From NCBI GenBank assembly GCA_002315375.1, contig DCHR01000027.1, positions 1-46,635 of the forward strand: a stretch of DNA of 46,635 bases, written 5' to 3'. The position numbers and the translations under genes were made by a program. This document shows positions 1 through 7,823 of this stretch, one piece after another (the stretch's first letter is position 1; every line of letters starts with the position of its first letter). Origin of the DNA: Treponema sp. UBA1747. GTDB lineage: Bacteria; Spirochaetota; Spirochaetia; Treponematales; Treponemataceae. Below the pieces are notes generated by a model. The model was not told where the DNA came from, ran no database searches, and worked only from the letters and a program-made list of their open reading frames with translations.

Positions 1-924
1 GCAGACTGCCGCCGCGCCGGACACGAAGTAACAGTTTTCGAAGCTTTCCACAAAGCCGGCGGTGTTATGGTTTACGGTATTCCTGAATTCCGTCTTCCAA
101 AAGAAATCGTTCGCAAAGAAGTAGAAAACCTGGAAAAAATGGGTGTTAAATTCGAATATAACACTCTGGTTGGACGCACAACTTCAGTTCAGCAGATTCT
201 TACAGACAAAGGATTCGATGCTGCATTCGTAGGAACAGGTGCCGGACTTCCAAAATTCTTCGGAATCCCTGGTGAAAACTACATCGGTGTTTTCTCTGCC
301 AACGAATACCTTACACGCGCTAACCTGATGAAAGCATACGACGAAGAACATGCTGACACACCTTACTACCACGCAAAGAACGTTGTAGTTTGTGGTGGTG
401 GTAACGTTGCAATGGACGCTGCACGTATGGCTCTCCGCCTTGGTGCAGAAAACGTTTACGTTGTTTACCGCCGTTCACGCGCAGAAATGCCAGCACGTCG
501 CGAAGAAGTTGCTCACGCAGAAGAAGAAGGAGTAATCTTCAAGTATCTGGAAAACCCAGTTGAAATCCTTGGTGATGCAGAAACAGGAAAAGTAGTTGGA
601 GTTAAAGCTCTTTCTTACGAACTTGGTGAACCTGATGAAAAAGGACGCCGCAGACCAGTTGAAATCCCAGGCTCAGAACACGACATCCCATGTGATGCAG
701 TTATCGTAGCTCTCGGAAACAACTCAAACCCACTGATTCCTGCAACAACTCCTGAAATTGCAACAGACAAATACGGACACATTACAGTTGATGAAACACA
801 GGCTACAAGCATGACAAAAGTCTGGGCCGGTGGAGACATCGTTCTTGGTGCCGCAACAGTTATTCTTGCAATGGGTGAAGGCCGCAAAGCTGCCGCTTCT
901 ATCAATGAATACCTGAGCAAATAA
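1..924 (+). CDS. gltA: Glutamate synthase (NADPH) small-subunit-type oxidoreductase, 5' partial
   Basis: The reading frame is open from base 1, so the start codon lies outside the window and about 307 codons are present. The product resembles the FAD/NAD(P)H-binding small subunit of glutamate synthase, which passes electrons from NADPH; related proteins also act as NfnB-type transhydrogenase or sulfide dehydrogenase subunits. Visible signatures are a first dinucleotide-fold remnant (GHEVTVFEAFHKAGGVMVYG, then IPEFRLPK), a second Rossmann motif (VVVCGGGNVAMDAAR), the YRRSRAEMPAR segment typical of this family, and a C-terminal AGGDI FAD-binding motif. The N-terminal 4Fe-4S domain expected in the family would lie upstream of the window. 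A hairpin terminator follows about 57 bp after the stop. The family call is firm; the choice between glutamate synthase and NfnB depends on the missing upstream neighbour. Confidence 0.85.
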   Translation, partial: ADCRRAGHEVTVFEAFHKAGGVMVYGIPEFRLPKEIVRKEVENLEKMGVKFEYNTLVGRTTSVQQILTDKGFDAAFVGTGAGLPKFFGIPGENYIGVFSANEYLTRANLMKAYDEEHADTPYYHAKNVVVCGGGNVAMDAARMALRLGAENVYVVYRRSRAEMPARREEVAHAEEEGVIFKYLENPVEILGDAETGKVVGVKALSYELGEPDEKGRRRPVEIPGSEHDIPCDAVIVALGNNSNPLIPATTPEIATDKYGHITVDETQATSMTKVWAGGDIVLGAATVILAMGEGRKAAASINEYLSK

Positions 925-980
925 TTCTGTTTCAGAAAGATAATTTCGACAAGTTCAACTGAACTTAGTCACTCTATAAT

Positions 981-1017
981 CCCCGCACATCTAATAAAAG
1001 GTGCGGGGGTTTTTATT
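981..1017 (+). terminator. Intrinsic terminator of the glutamate synthase-type gene
   Basis: An 8-bp perfect stem, CCCCGCAC at 981-988 with GTGCGGGG at 1001-1008, is followed by a T-rich run. Confidence 0.85.
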
Positions 1018-1110
1018 TAACTGCGAAAAAAATCTCCAAAATATCCATTGTGATTTTATTAATAATTTGTTATTTTAATTATAACAAATTAAATACAGGA
1101 GCTTTTTTCA

Positions 1111-1848
1111 ATGAAAAAACTTACAAAATCAATTATCGCAATGCTCGCAATGGGACTTATTTCAATGACTGCCTCTGCAAAATCAAAGACAAAGGTAACA
1201 CTTATTCCTCATGCTAACATTGGTCTTTCAAATCTGGGTTCTTCTTTTACTAACGAATCTGAAAATTCCAACGTAACAAAACCAATGGGACAGAACATTC
1301 TTGTTGGCGGAGGACTTGAAGCTAAATTCGCTTTGACAAAGCAGATTGGTGTTCAGACAGGATTAAACTTCATGAGCAACAACCTGGGACAGAAATACTC
1401 AAAATCTGTAACATCTAGTTTAATCAACACTACTACTACAGTAAAAAGCACAGCTACTTACTCTTCTCTTGAAATCCCTGTTCTCATGACTTTTGACATC
1501 AATACTTTCACTCTGGAAGCCGGTCCTTATGTTTCTGTTCCTCTTGGACAGCTCACTCAGAAAGGAAGCACATCTATTAAGATTAACAATAACGATCCAA
1601 CCTCTTCCAACTACTCTACAACTACAGATCTGAACACAAAACTGAACTTTGGTTTCCTTTTAGGCGGAGACTGGAAGAAAAAAATCAGTGGAGGAACCCT
1701 TGTTCTTGGCGCCCGCTACATTACTGATTTCAGCCCTACACAGTCGGTTCTTCTCGATAGTGAAGGAAAAAAAGTTGAAGATTCAGAAGGCGACCTGTTC
1801 ACACGCCGCGGACTCCTCTTTAATGCAGGATTCTCATTCGCTCTTTAA
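1111..1848 (+). CDS. Outer-membrane beta-barrel family protein (OmpA/porin-like barrel), exported
   Basis: The 245-residue product starts with a signal peptide (MKK, then a hydrophobic stretch ending ASAKS near residue 24). The rest alternates short polar and hydrophobic strands rich in Gly, Ser, Thr and Asn: GVQTGLNFMSN, SLEIPVLMTFDI, FTLEAGPYVSVPLG, LNFGFLLGGDWKK, GTLVLGARYITDFS and a terminal LLFNAGFSFAL. This is the pattern of an eight-stranded outer-membrane barrel of the PF13568-like type, and the protein ends in a hydrophobic strand as such barrels do. A good ribosome site (CAGGAG) precedes the ATG. A possible promoter is TTGTGA (1048-1053), 17 bp, TATTTT (1071-1076). It is a single gene between two terminators. 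The specific function is unknown. Confidence 0.7.
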   Translation: MKKLTKSIIAMLAMGLISMTASAKSKTKVTLIPHANIGLSNLGSSFTNESENSNVTKPMGQNILVGGGLEAKFALTKQIGVQTGLNFMSNNLGQKYSKSVTSSLINTTTTVKSTATYSSLEIPVLMTFDINTFTLEAGPYVSVPLGQLTQKGSTSIKINNNDPTSSNYSTTTDLNTKLNFGFLLGGDWKKKISGGTLVLGARYITDFSPTQSVLLDSEGKKVEDSEGDLFTRRGLLFNAGFSFAL

Positions 1849-1867
1849 ATTATTTTTAAAACGGAAA

Positions 1868-1901
1868 GCCCGTCAGGAAACCTGACGGGCTTAATTTTTT
1901 T
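1868..1901. terminator. Bidirectional terminator between convergent genes
   Basis: A 10-bp perfect stem, GCCCGTCAGG at 1868-1877 with CCTGACGGGC at 1881-1890 and loop AAA, is followed by a T run on the plus strand and by CTTTCCGTTTT on the minus strand. It can therefore serve both the barrel gene and the convergent solute-binding protein gene. Confidence 0.8.
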
Positions 1902-1915
1902 ACAGGAGGTATATC

Positions 1916-3322
1916 TTATTTATTCTGTTCTTTGATCATTGAATCCCAGGAATTCTTAACTTCTTCGTAAGCCTGCTGTGGAGTCATTGCACCAATGTAA
2001 ACATTTGGAATAAATCCGAATGACAGACCTGAAATCAGGTTTGTATAATCTGTTCTTCCGTTTTCTGCCATGTAAACCAGTGTTTCATCAACAGCACGTT
2101 CATCACGGAAGCGTGGGTAATAGTCTTCTTTCCAAGAATCTTCTGCATATCCAGGAATCTGGTCTGACCACAGGTCAAGAATCTTTGCCAGTTTTTCTGC
2201 ATGTGCTTTGTCATAGCATCCAGGAATTACAAATGTATTTTCATCCTGACCACAACGGTATTTTCCGTCACCATGAGGTCCTGCTGGGAAACATACAAAT
2301 CCCCAGTCATCAACCATTTCGGCCAGGTTGTTTGCGTAGTACTGTGCATTTACCATAAATACTGTCTGACCGTTCAGGAAAGCAGCATACCACCAGTCCC
2401 AGTTTGCTCCCTCTGGATATGGCATTTCATAATTCTGCTGGATTGTTGAAGCCCAGTTCAGTGCTTCAATTGTTTTTTCTTCACCAAGCATATTTGTGTA
2501 TTTTCCGGTTGCCATATCTTTTCCGATATAAGCAGATCCGTTAGACATTACAGCTGCTCCACAGAACTGGTCTGAAACGTTTGCTGTTCCCCAAATATCA
2601 ACTACACCGTCATTATCAATATCACGTGTAACTGTTTTAAGAATCTTTTCCCAGCTTTCCCATGTCCAGGTTCCGTCTCTCTGCATGTCATAGATTGAAT
2701 CAGGATTAATGTTTGCTTCTTTCAAAAGGCGTTTATTGAAGTACATACCTGTTTTTGGTTCCGGATGAAGTGTAGGTGCACAACCATAAACAGCACCATT
2801 TTTTGTCATTTTTTCTGTTACACCAGGAAGCCATTTTTTCTGTGTCCAGTCTACACCTTCCAGTTTATTCAAATCCCAGAAGAGGTAAGCTTTAAGACCG
2901 GCAGAAATTGAACGGCCGTCAATAATAAAAATGTAGTTTTCTTCACCGCCAGTTGTACAGAAGTTGGCAACTGTCTGTGGGTGTGAACCCCATCCGCCAA
3001 TACCTGCTTCATCAGCATCCATATTGTAAGTATAGTTCAACCACTGGCGAAACTGTTTTCTGTCTTCTTCAACAGGAGATTTTGATTTTTCTGCCAGTGA
3101 ACCGTTTGGATTTGTCCACCAGTCAGCCATAACAACCTTCATTCCACCAAAATCGTAAGGCTTCTTTGTTTTTGGGTCCTTCTGAATTACATAACCCAGT
3201 TTTTCATACTTCTTTGTCAGTTCCTTCATTTTGGCTTTTGTTTCTTTTGAAACTTTTGGAGCAGCCATAAGACCAGAAAGAACCATAGCAGCCATACCAA
3301 CTGCCATAATCAATTTTTTCAT
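1916..3322 (-). CDS. ABC transporter extracellular solute-binding protein (family 1, sugar type)
   Basis: The 468-residue exported protein has a signal peptide (MKKLIMAVGMAAMVLSGLMAA, cleavage probably after AA near residue 21). No lipobox cysteine is present, so it is likely periplasmic rather than a lipoprotein. The body matches carbohydrate-type family 1 binding proteins: GAVYGCAPTLHPEPKTGMYFNKRLLKEA corresponds to the usual segment for checking the substrate and naming an open conformer, and FLNGQTVFMVNAQYY and TFVIPGCYDK fit the hinge region. A DxDxDG-like DIDNDGVVDIWG segment could bind calcium. GGAGG lies 7-8 nt before the ATG. No permease or ATPase gene is adjacent, so its transporter partners must be elsewhere. 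The ligand cannot be assigned, though an oligosaccharide is likely. Confidence 0.82.
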   Translation of the reverse strand: MKKLIMAVGMAAMVLSGLMAAPKVSKETKAKMKELTKKYEKLGYVIQKDPKTKKPYDFGGMKVVMADWWTNPNGSLAEKSKSPVEEDRKQFRQWLNYTYNMDADEAGIGGWGSHPQTVANFCTTGGEENYIFIIDGRSISAGLKAYLFWDLNKLEGVDWTQKKWLPGVTEKMTKNGAVYGCAPTLHPEPKTGMYFNKRLLKEANINPDSIYDMQRDGTWTWESWEKILKTVTRDIDNDGVVDIWGTANVSDQFCGAAVMSNGSAYIGKDMATGKYTNMLGEEKTIEALNWASTIQQNYEMPYPEGANWDWWYAAFLNGQTVFMVNAQYYANNLAEMVDDWGFVCFPAGPHGDGKYRCGQDENTFVIPGCYDKAHAEKLAKILDLWSDQIPGYAEDSWKEDYYPRFRDERAVDETLVYMAENGRTDYTNLISGLSFGFIPNVYIGAMTPQQAYEEVKNSWDSMIKEQNK

Positions 3323-3457
3323 ACATTATCCTCCAAGATAATTTCTTCTTACTGATTATATTTTACTCTCCAAATTTAAGACCCGCATTAGTAAAAAAGT
3401 TATAAATTTATAACGATTAACTGAGAAAATTGAGAAAAAAGTGTTATTAACGGCTTT

Positions 3458-4357
3458 TTAGCGGACCATATGAGCTTTGAAGAAGGCTGCTTCATCCTGA
3501 TTGCAGATTTTTGCCTCTTCCAGGTTCATATTTACGTGGAATACGTGTGTCATGTAAGTCTGGTCTTTTGTGCCATAAATACGGCAAACATTTTCAACGT
3601 CTTTTGAAGTCAGGAAATCTGCCATTGGCTGGGCATTATCTTTCAGGAAATCATATTCAGAAGACATTACAAAACTTGGAGGGTAATCAGAGGTGATGTT
3701 TCCCAGGACATCCAGTTTCTTCATTGTCTCAGCCGAAATTGTGCTTCCAAGATAATCCTTCTGCAGAGAAGAAGTTTTCACTACCCCGTTGGCATCCATA
3801 TCCATTTCAAGTTTATACAGACCGCAGTTCAAGGCTACAGCACGGATCTTCACTTCATCACATGGAACCTTGAAGTCAAATAACCTGGCATATTCCGGAT
3901 TTGAATAAATGGCTGCATACTGGCTGTTCAGCTGGGCACCAGCAGAATCCCCAACTACAAATACATTACCGGCATCCATGTAATACTGTTCGGCATTCTT
4001 TGAAATCCACTGAAAAACTGAATTAATTTCTCCAAGCTGATAAGGAAACTTTTTTCCCGGTGCCAGGTGATAGTTAAAATTTACGACTGTAAATCCAAGG
4101 CTTGCCAGATACATTCCGTACTGGAAATAAACTTCCTTTGTTCCATAAACAAATCCTCCGCCGTGAATGCTTACAATCACAGGAAGCTTTTCTGTTGTTC
4201 CTTTTGGATAATAAACATCCAGACGATTATATTTTCCGCCGTCAGCATATGAAAGATTTTTGATGGCAGTTACATTTTCAGGTGGAACCAGATTCTTATC
4301 CCTGGCTTTATCCGACTTATTACACTTGTATCTGAAAACTAAAGATGTTAATGACAT
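3458..4357 (-). CDS. Alpha/beta-hydrolase, acetylesterase/carboxylesterase (BD-FAE-like)
   Basis: This is a serine hydrolase of about 299 residues. The oxyanion-hole motif HGGGF and the nucleophile elbow GDSAG are both present. An Asp in EYDFLKDN and the His in TYMTHVFHVN are good candidates for completing the catalytic triad, an arrangement typical of hormone-sensitive-lipase-like esterases that deacetylate plant polysaccharides or small esters. No signal peptide is visible, so it is probably cytoplasmic. A longer frame opens at a TTG (4369), but GGAGAG sits inside that extension at correct spacing for the ATG at 4357, so I use MSLTSLVF as the start. A strong promoter with inverted repeats lies upstream, which suggests regulated expression. 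The substrate is not determinable from sequence. Confidence 0.8.
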   Translation of the reverse strand: MSLTSLVFRYKCNKSDKARDKNLVPPENVTAIKNLSYADGGKYNRLDVYYPKGTTEKLPVIVSIHGGGFVYGTKEVYFQYGMYLASLGFTVVNFNYHLAPGKKFPYQLGEINSVFQWISKNAEQYYMDAGNVFVVGDSAGAQLNSQYAAIYSNPEYARLFDFKVPCDEVKIRAVALNCGLYKLEMDMDANGVVKTSSLQKDYLGSTISAETMKKLDVLGNITSDYPPSFVMSSEYDFLKDNAQPMADFLTSKDVENVCRIYGTKDQTYMTHVFHVNMNLEEAKICNQDEAAFFKAHMVR

Positions 4358-4381
4358 AATTCTCTCCAAAATTAAAAAATG

Positions 4382-4418
4382 ATACTTTTAGTATGAGACA
4401 GTTAGTATCCACTGTCAA
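4382..4418 (-). promoter_or_regulatory. Promoter of the esterase gene with overlapping inverted repeats
   Basis: On the minus strand, TTGACA (4413-4418) and CATACT (4390-4395) are separated by exactly 17 bp. Two inverted repeats overlap it: ACAGT-N8-ACTGT across the spacer, and ATACT-AAA-AGTAT at 4382-4394 just past the -10. These look like operator half-sites for a repressor, which cannot be identified. Confidence 0.6.
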
Positions 4419-4531
4419 ATTAAACCCTCACAACCTTTTAGACCCCCCTTAATAGCAACAAATAGGATTTATCACTATAATGAACTAATAATTCTATGAG
4501 GGGTCTGTCCCCTTTATTTTCTGGAGCTCAT

Positions 4532-5893
4532 ATGATTTTTTCACCAACAGAAATTGAAGAAACACTGAACATGTTCCTGCGCCATAAACTGGACGTACGC
4601 TGTATTACAATGGGTATTTCCCTTCTGGACTGCGCAGACTCAGATGCTAAACGTTCATGCGATAAAATCTACGACAAAATTATGAAGAAGGCCGGCAACC
4701 TTGTAAAAACCGGTCAGGATATTGAAAAAGAATTCGGTGTACCTATCATCAACAAACGTATTTCGGTAACACCAATTGCTCTGGTAGCAGGCGCTTCAAA
4801 TGCAACAAGCTACGTTGAATATGCAAAAACTCTGGACCGCTGTGCCAGCGAACTGGGAGTAAACTTCCTGGGTGGTTTCAGCGCCCTGGTTCAGAAAGGT
4901 ATTACTCCAGCTGACCGCATCCTCATGAACTCAATCCCAGAAGCTCTGGCTGTTACAAACAGTGTTTGTTCTTCAGTAAACGTTGGTTCAACAAAATCAG
5001 GAATCAACATGGACGCAGTAAAAATCATGGGTGACGTTATCAAACAGACTGCCGAAGTTTCTAAAACCTGTGCTGTAAACGGCTGTGCAAAACTGGTAGT
5101 TTTCTGTAACGCTCCTGAAGACAATCCTTTCATGGCAGGTGCTTTCCACGGCCCTGGAGAAGCCGACACAGTTATCAACGTTGGTGTTTCAGGCCCTGGA
5201 GTAATTCTGGCTGCAGCCCGCGAATACAAAGGCCGCCCTATTAATGAACTGGCCGACGGTATCAAAAAGATGGCCTTCAAAATCACACGTATGGGTCAGC
5301 TGGTTGGTTCCGAAGCTGCAAAACGCCTTGGCGTAGATTTCGGTATCCTAGACCTTTCTCTGGCTCCAACTCCTGCAGTCGGCGACTCGGTTGCACGTAT
5401 CATCGAAGAAATGGGTATCGAAGGCTGTGGTGGCCCTGGAACAACAGCAGCCCTGGCAATGCTTACAGATATGGTTAAGAAAGGCGGTGTTATGGCTTCA
5501 ACAAACGTTGGCGGTCTTTCAGGTGCATTCATTCCTGTCTCAGAAGATGAAGGTATGATCAACGCCGTAAACACAGGTTCCATCTGTCTTGAAAAACTGG
5601 AAGCCATGACAACAGTCTGCTCAGTTGGTCTGGACATGATTGCAATTCCTGGCGATACACCGGCAACAACAATTTCCGGAATCATGGCTGACGAATTCGC
5701 CATCGGTATGGTAAACAGCAAAACAACAGCTGTCCGCATTATTCCGGCACCTGGAAAGAAAGAAGGTGAATGGGTTGAATTCGGCGGACTTCTTGGCGGA
5801 ATGCCTTGTATGAAAGTAAGCCAGTTCGGCTGTGCAGATTTCATCAATCGTGGCGGCCGCATTCCAGCACCAATCCACAGCTTCAGAAACTAA
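4532..5893 (+). CDS. UPF0210 / PFL family protein (DUF711)
   Basis: The 453-residue protein matches the conserved UPF0210 family: an N-terminal MIFSPTEIEETLNMF, then DVRCITMGISLLDC, and glycine-rich segments GGPGTTAALAMLTD and STNVGGLSGAFIPVSED. It is predicted cytoplasmic and its biochemical role is unknown. Related proteins are often next to ACT-domain regulators, which I do not see here. A longer frame from 4496 exists, but GGAG at 4523-4526 is correctly placed for the ATG at 4532 and the family N-terminus begins there. A TATAAT at 4476-4481 is a plausible -10. The upstream leader contains a small GGGG/CCCC hairpin (4500-4512). A strong terminator follows the gene. Confidence 0.88.
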   Translation: MIFSPTEIEETLNMFLRHKLDVRCITMGISLLDCADSDAKRSCDKIYDKIMKKAGNLVKTGQDIEKEFGVPIINKRISVTPIALVAGASNATSYVEYAKTLDRCASELGVNFLGGFSALVQKGITPADRILMNSIPEALAVTNSVCSSVNVGSTKSGINMDAVKIMGDVIKQTAEVSKTCAVNGCAKLVVFCNAPEDNPFMAGAFHGPGEADTVINVGVSGPGVILAAAREYKGRPINELADGIKKMAFKITRMGQLVGSEAAKRLGVDFGILDLSLAPTPAVGDSVARIIEEMGIEGCGGPGTTAALAMLTDMVKKGGVMASTNVGGLSGAFIPVSEDEGMINAVNTGSICLEKLEAMTTVCSVGLDMIAIPGDTPATTISGIMADEFAIGMVNSKTTAVRIIPAPGKKEGEWVEFGGLLGGMPCMKVSQFGCADFINRGGRIPAPIHSFRN

Positions 5894-5916
5894 ACATTCA
5901 AAGTTTGTAATAAATG

Positions 5917-5946
5917 AAAGCGGCTCATCAGAGCCGCTTTTTTTTT
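5917..5946 (+). terminator. Intrinsic terminator after the UPF0210 gene
   Basis: A 10-bp stem, AAAGCGGCTC (5917-5926) with GAGCCGCTTT (5931-5940) and loop ATCA, runs into nine T. Confidence 0.9.
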
Positions 5947-6056
5947 GGAACTATTCCGGCTATCCGCGGTTCACTCATGTTCATCCTCCTCGGGTCTTTC
6001 GCTATGCTCAGTTCCCTGCGGTGGACGCCTTCGGCGCCGCTACTATCCGGGTTAAA
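5947..6056. other. GC-rich intergenic element between two terminators
   Basis: About 110 bp, clearly richer in G+C than the surrounding DNA and carrying short CCTTCGG/GCCGC-type hairpins and a TTTCGCTATGCTCAG segment. No credible ORF, promoter or tRNA-like fold is seen. A compositionally similar element lies at 25136-25258. Confidence 0.45.
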
Positions 6057-6087
6057 ACAAAAAAGACTTCCGATTTGGAAGTCTTTT
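6057..6087 (-). terminator. Terminator of the tRNA-Val transcript
   Basis: On the minus strand an 11-bp stem, AAAAGACTTCC with GGAAGTCTTTT (6061-6071 and 6077-6087), is followed by a run of T (plus-strand A at 6059-6064). Confidence 0.75.
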
Positions 6088-6092
6088 GAAAG

Positions 6093-6166
6093 TGGGCAGT
6101 GAGAGGATCGAACTCCCGACATTCTGGGTGTAAACCAGACGCTCGTACCAGCTGAGCTAACTGCCC
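6093..6166 (-). tRNA. tRNA-Val (anticodon UAC)
   Basis: The minus strand folds as a full cloverleaf: acceptor GGGCAGT/ACTGCCC, a four-bp D stem GCTC/GAGC, anticodon stem TCTGG/CCAGA with seven-base loop TTTACAC (anticodon TAC), variable ATGTC, and T arm GGGAG-TTCGATC-CTCTC with one G.U pair. The discriminator is A and no CCA is encoded, so CCA must be added enzymatically. Length is 74 nt. It is a single tRNA with its own promoter and terminator. Confidence 0.95.
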
Positions 6167-6191
6167 GACACTTGTTCTTGCGAACATTGTC

Positions 6192-6221
6192 ATAATATCA
6201 AAATTCTAAAGACTTGGTCAA
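6192..6221 (-). promoter_or_regulatory. Promoter of tRNA-Val
   Basis: The minus strand carries TTGACC (6216-6221), 18 bp, then TATTAT (6192-6197). The tRNA 5' end is 26 bp downstream of the -10. Confidence 0.6.
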
Positions 6222-6238
6222 GTAGGTCCTTCTTTTTT

Positions 6239-7729
6239 TTATAGAACCCAGCCGCGGCTTCTTTCTACTGCCCGTCTCCATTCAGCATAACGTGCAATTC
6301 TTTCGTCTTCCTTCATGCGTGGATTAAAGATGCGGTCAATTTCCCAGACACTTTCCAGATCATGCTTGCTTTCCCAGAAACCGGTTGCCAGTCCGGCCAG
6401 GAAGGCAGCACCGGTAACTGTAGTTTCGATGTTTGAAGGACGGTAAACCGGTGTATCCAGAATGTCTGACTGAAACTGCATCATGATGTTTGAAGCACAG
6501 GCTCCGCCGTCAACCTTCAGGTTTGTCAAATCTACACAGGCATCATCCTTCATACATTCAATTTCATCTTTTACCTGATAAGCAATAGCTTCCAGAGCTG
6601 CCCGACAAATATGTGCCTTGTTTGCTCCGCGGGTTAATCCCACAATTGTTCCGCGTGCATAAGAATCCCAGTACGGAGCTCCCAGTCCGGTAAAAGCCGG
6701 AACCATCATTACTCCGTTTGAACTGGAAACACTTTCAGCCAGAATATTAACTTCATTTGCCGAACTTATAATTCCCAGCTGGTCACGAAGCCATTTGATT
6801 GTAGCCCCGCCCATGAAAACAGAACCTTCAATTGCATATTCAATTTTTCCGTTCAGACCAAGTGCAATTGTGGTAATCATTTTGTGTTTCGATTCAATTG
6901 CATTTTCACCCGTATTCATTAATAAGAAACAGCCGGTTCCGTATGTGACTTTTGTATCCCCGGGATTAAAACAGGCCTGCCCGAACAAAGCAGACTGCTG
7001 GTCACCTATCATAGATGCAATCGGTGCTTCAAAGCCGCAAATCTTCGGATCAGTCATTGCATAAACACAGGCCGAATCCTTTACTTCAGGCAGGATGCAT
7101 TTTGGTATTCCCAGCATGTTCAAAAGAGTGTCATCCCATTCCAGGGTGTGGATATTGAAAAGCATTGTTCGGCTGGCATTGGTATAATCTGTAACGTGAA
7201 CTTTTCCGCCGCTCATTTTCCAGGTCAGCCAGGTATCAATTGTCCCAGCCAGAATTTCACCGTTTTCGGCCCGTTCACGAACACCAGGCACATTATCCAG
7301 AATCCATTTAATCTTTGTTCCGGAAAAATATGCATCAGGAATAAGACCTGTTTTAAGCTGAATCATTTCGCTTTTGCCTTCGGCAATCAAACGGTCTGCC
7401 AGATCTGCAGTTCGGCGGCATTGCCAGACAATGGCGTTGTAAACAGGCTTTCCTGTTTTTTTATCCCAGAGAACCACAGTTTCACGCTGGTTTGTAATTC
7501 CTACTGCCTGAATTTGTTCCGGCTTCAATTTGGCGCCGGCAATTGCTTCCTTCATTACAGCAAGCTGACAAAGAAACAATTCTTCAGGATCATGTTCTAC
7601 CCAGCCCGGCTGCGGAAAAATCTGGGTAAATTCCATTTGTGCTGTTCTAACTTTTTTAACATATTTATCAAAAACAACTGCGCGGGAACTTGTTGTTCCC
7701 TGGTCCAATGCAACAATATACTTATCCAT
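6239..7729 (-). CDS. glpK: Glycerol kinase
   Basis: This enzyme phosphorylates glycerol to sn-glycerol 3-phosphate with ATP and feeds lipid synthesis and glycolysis. The 496-residue length is normal. Diagnostic segments are the phosphate-1 loop DQGTTSSRAVVFD at residues 9-21, WVEHDPEE, TNQRETVVLWD, GDQQSALFGQ, the FGGY signatures GSVFMGGATIKWLRD and the C-terminal DGGACASNIMMQFQSDIL. No glpF or glpD is adjacent, so it stands alone. There is no Shine-Dalgarno sequence before the ATG; instead a TATAAT lies exactly 6 nt upstream, so the mRNA may be leaderless. Its putative -35 overlaps the T run of the upstream lipoprotein terminator. Confidence 0.95.
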   Translation of the reverse strand: MDKYIVALDQGTTSSRAVVFDKYVKKVRTAQMEFTQIFPQPGWVEHDPEELFLCQLAVMKEAIAGAKLKPEQIQAVGITNQRETVVLWDKKTGKPVYNAIVWQCRRTADLADRLIAEGKSEMIQLKTGLIPDAYFSGTKIKWILDNVPGVRERAENGEILAGTIDTWLTWKMSGGKVHVTDYTNASRTMLFNIHTLEWDDTLLNMLGIPKCILPEVKDSACVYAMTDPKICGFEAPIASMIGDQQSALFGQACFNPGDTKVTYGTGCFLLMNTGENAIESKHKMITTIALGLNGKIEYAIEGSVFMGGATIKWLRDQLGIISSANEVNILAESVSSSNGVMMVPAFTGLGAPYWDSYARGTIVGLTRGANKAHICRAALEAIAYQVKDEIECMKDDACVDLTNLKVDGGACASNIMMQFQSDILDTPVYRPSNIETTVTGAAFLAGLATGFWESKHDLESVWEIDRIFNPRMKEDERIARYAEWRRAVERSRGWVL

Positions 7730-7735
7730 ATCTTT

Positions 7736-7764
7736 ATTATAAATCAGAATTTCTTCCGGCGCAA
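7736..7764 (-). promoter_or_regulatory. Putative leaderless promoter of glpK
   Basis: On the minus strand TTGCGC (7759-7764), 17 bp, TATAAT (7736-7741), then six nt (AAAGAT), then the glpK ATG. The expected +1 coincides with the A of the ATG. The -35 shares its first two bases with the neighbouring terminator T run. Confidence 0.5.
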
Positions 7765-7794
7765 AAAAAGGGACGCTCTCTGCGAGAGCGTCCC
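7763..7794 (-). terminator. Terminator of the lipoprotein gene upstream of glpK
   Basis: On the minus strand an 11-bp stem, GGGACGCTCTC/GAGAGCGTCCC (7770-7780 and 7784-7794), is followed by seven T (plus-strand A 7763-7769). Confidence 0.85.
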
Positions 7795-7823
7795 TGCTGG
7801 TTTCATTTCAGAACGAAATCTGA

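Noticed and set aside
615..920. 101-codon minus-strand ORF inside the glutamate synthase-type gene
   Set aside because: It is a shadow of a strongly conserved coding sequence and shows no domain or ribosome site of its own.
3458..4369. Longer esterase starting at TTG 4369
   Set aside because: The TTG lies inside the ribosome site that serves the ATG at 4357.
5296..5862. 188-codon minus-strand ORF opposite the UPF0210 gene
   Set aside because: Opposite-strand frame within a conserved gene; the Pro/Ser-rich translation and absence of a ribosome site mark it as a codon-bias shadow.
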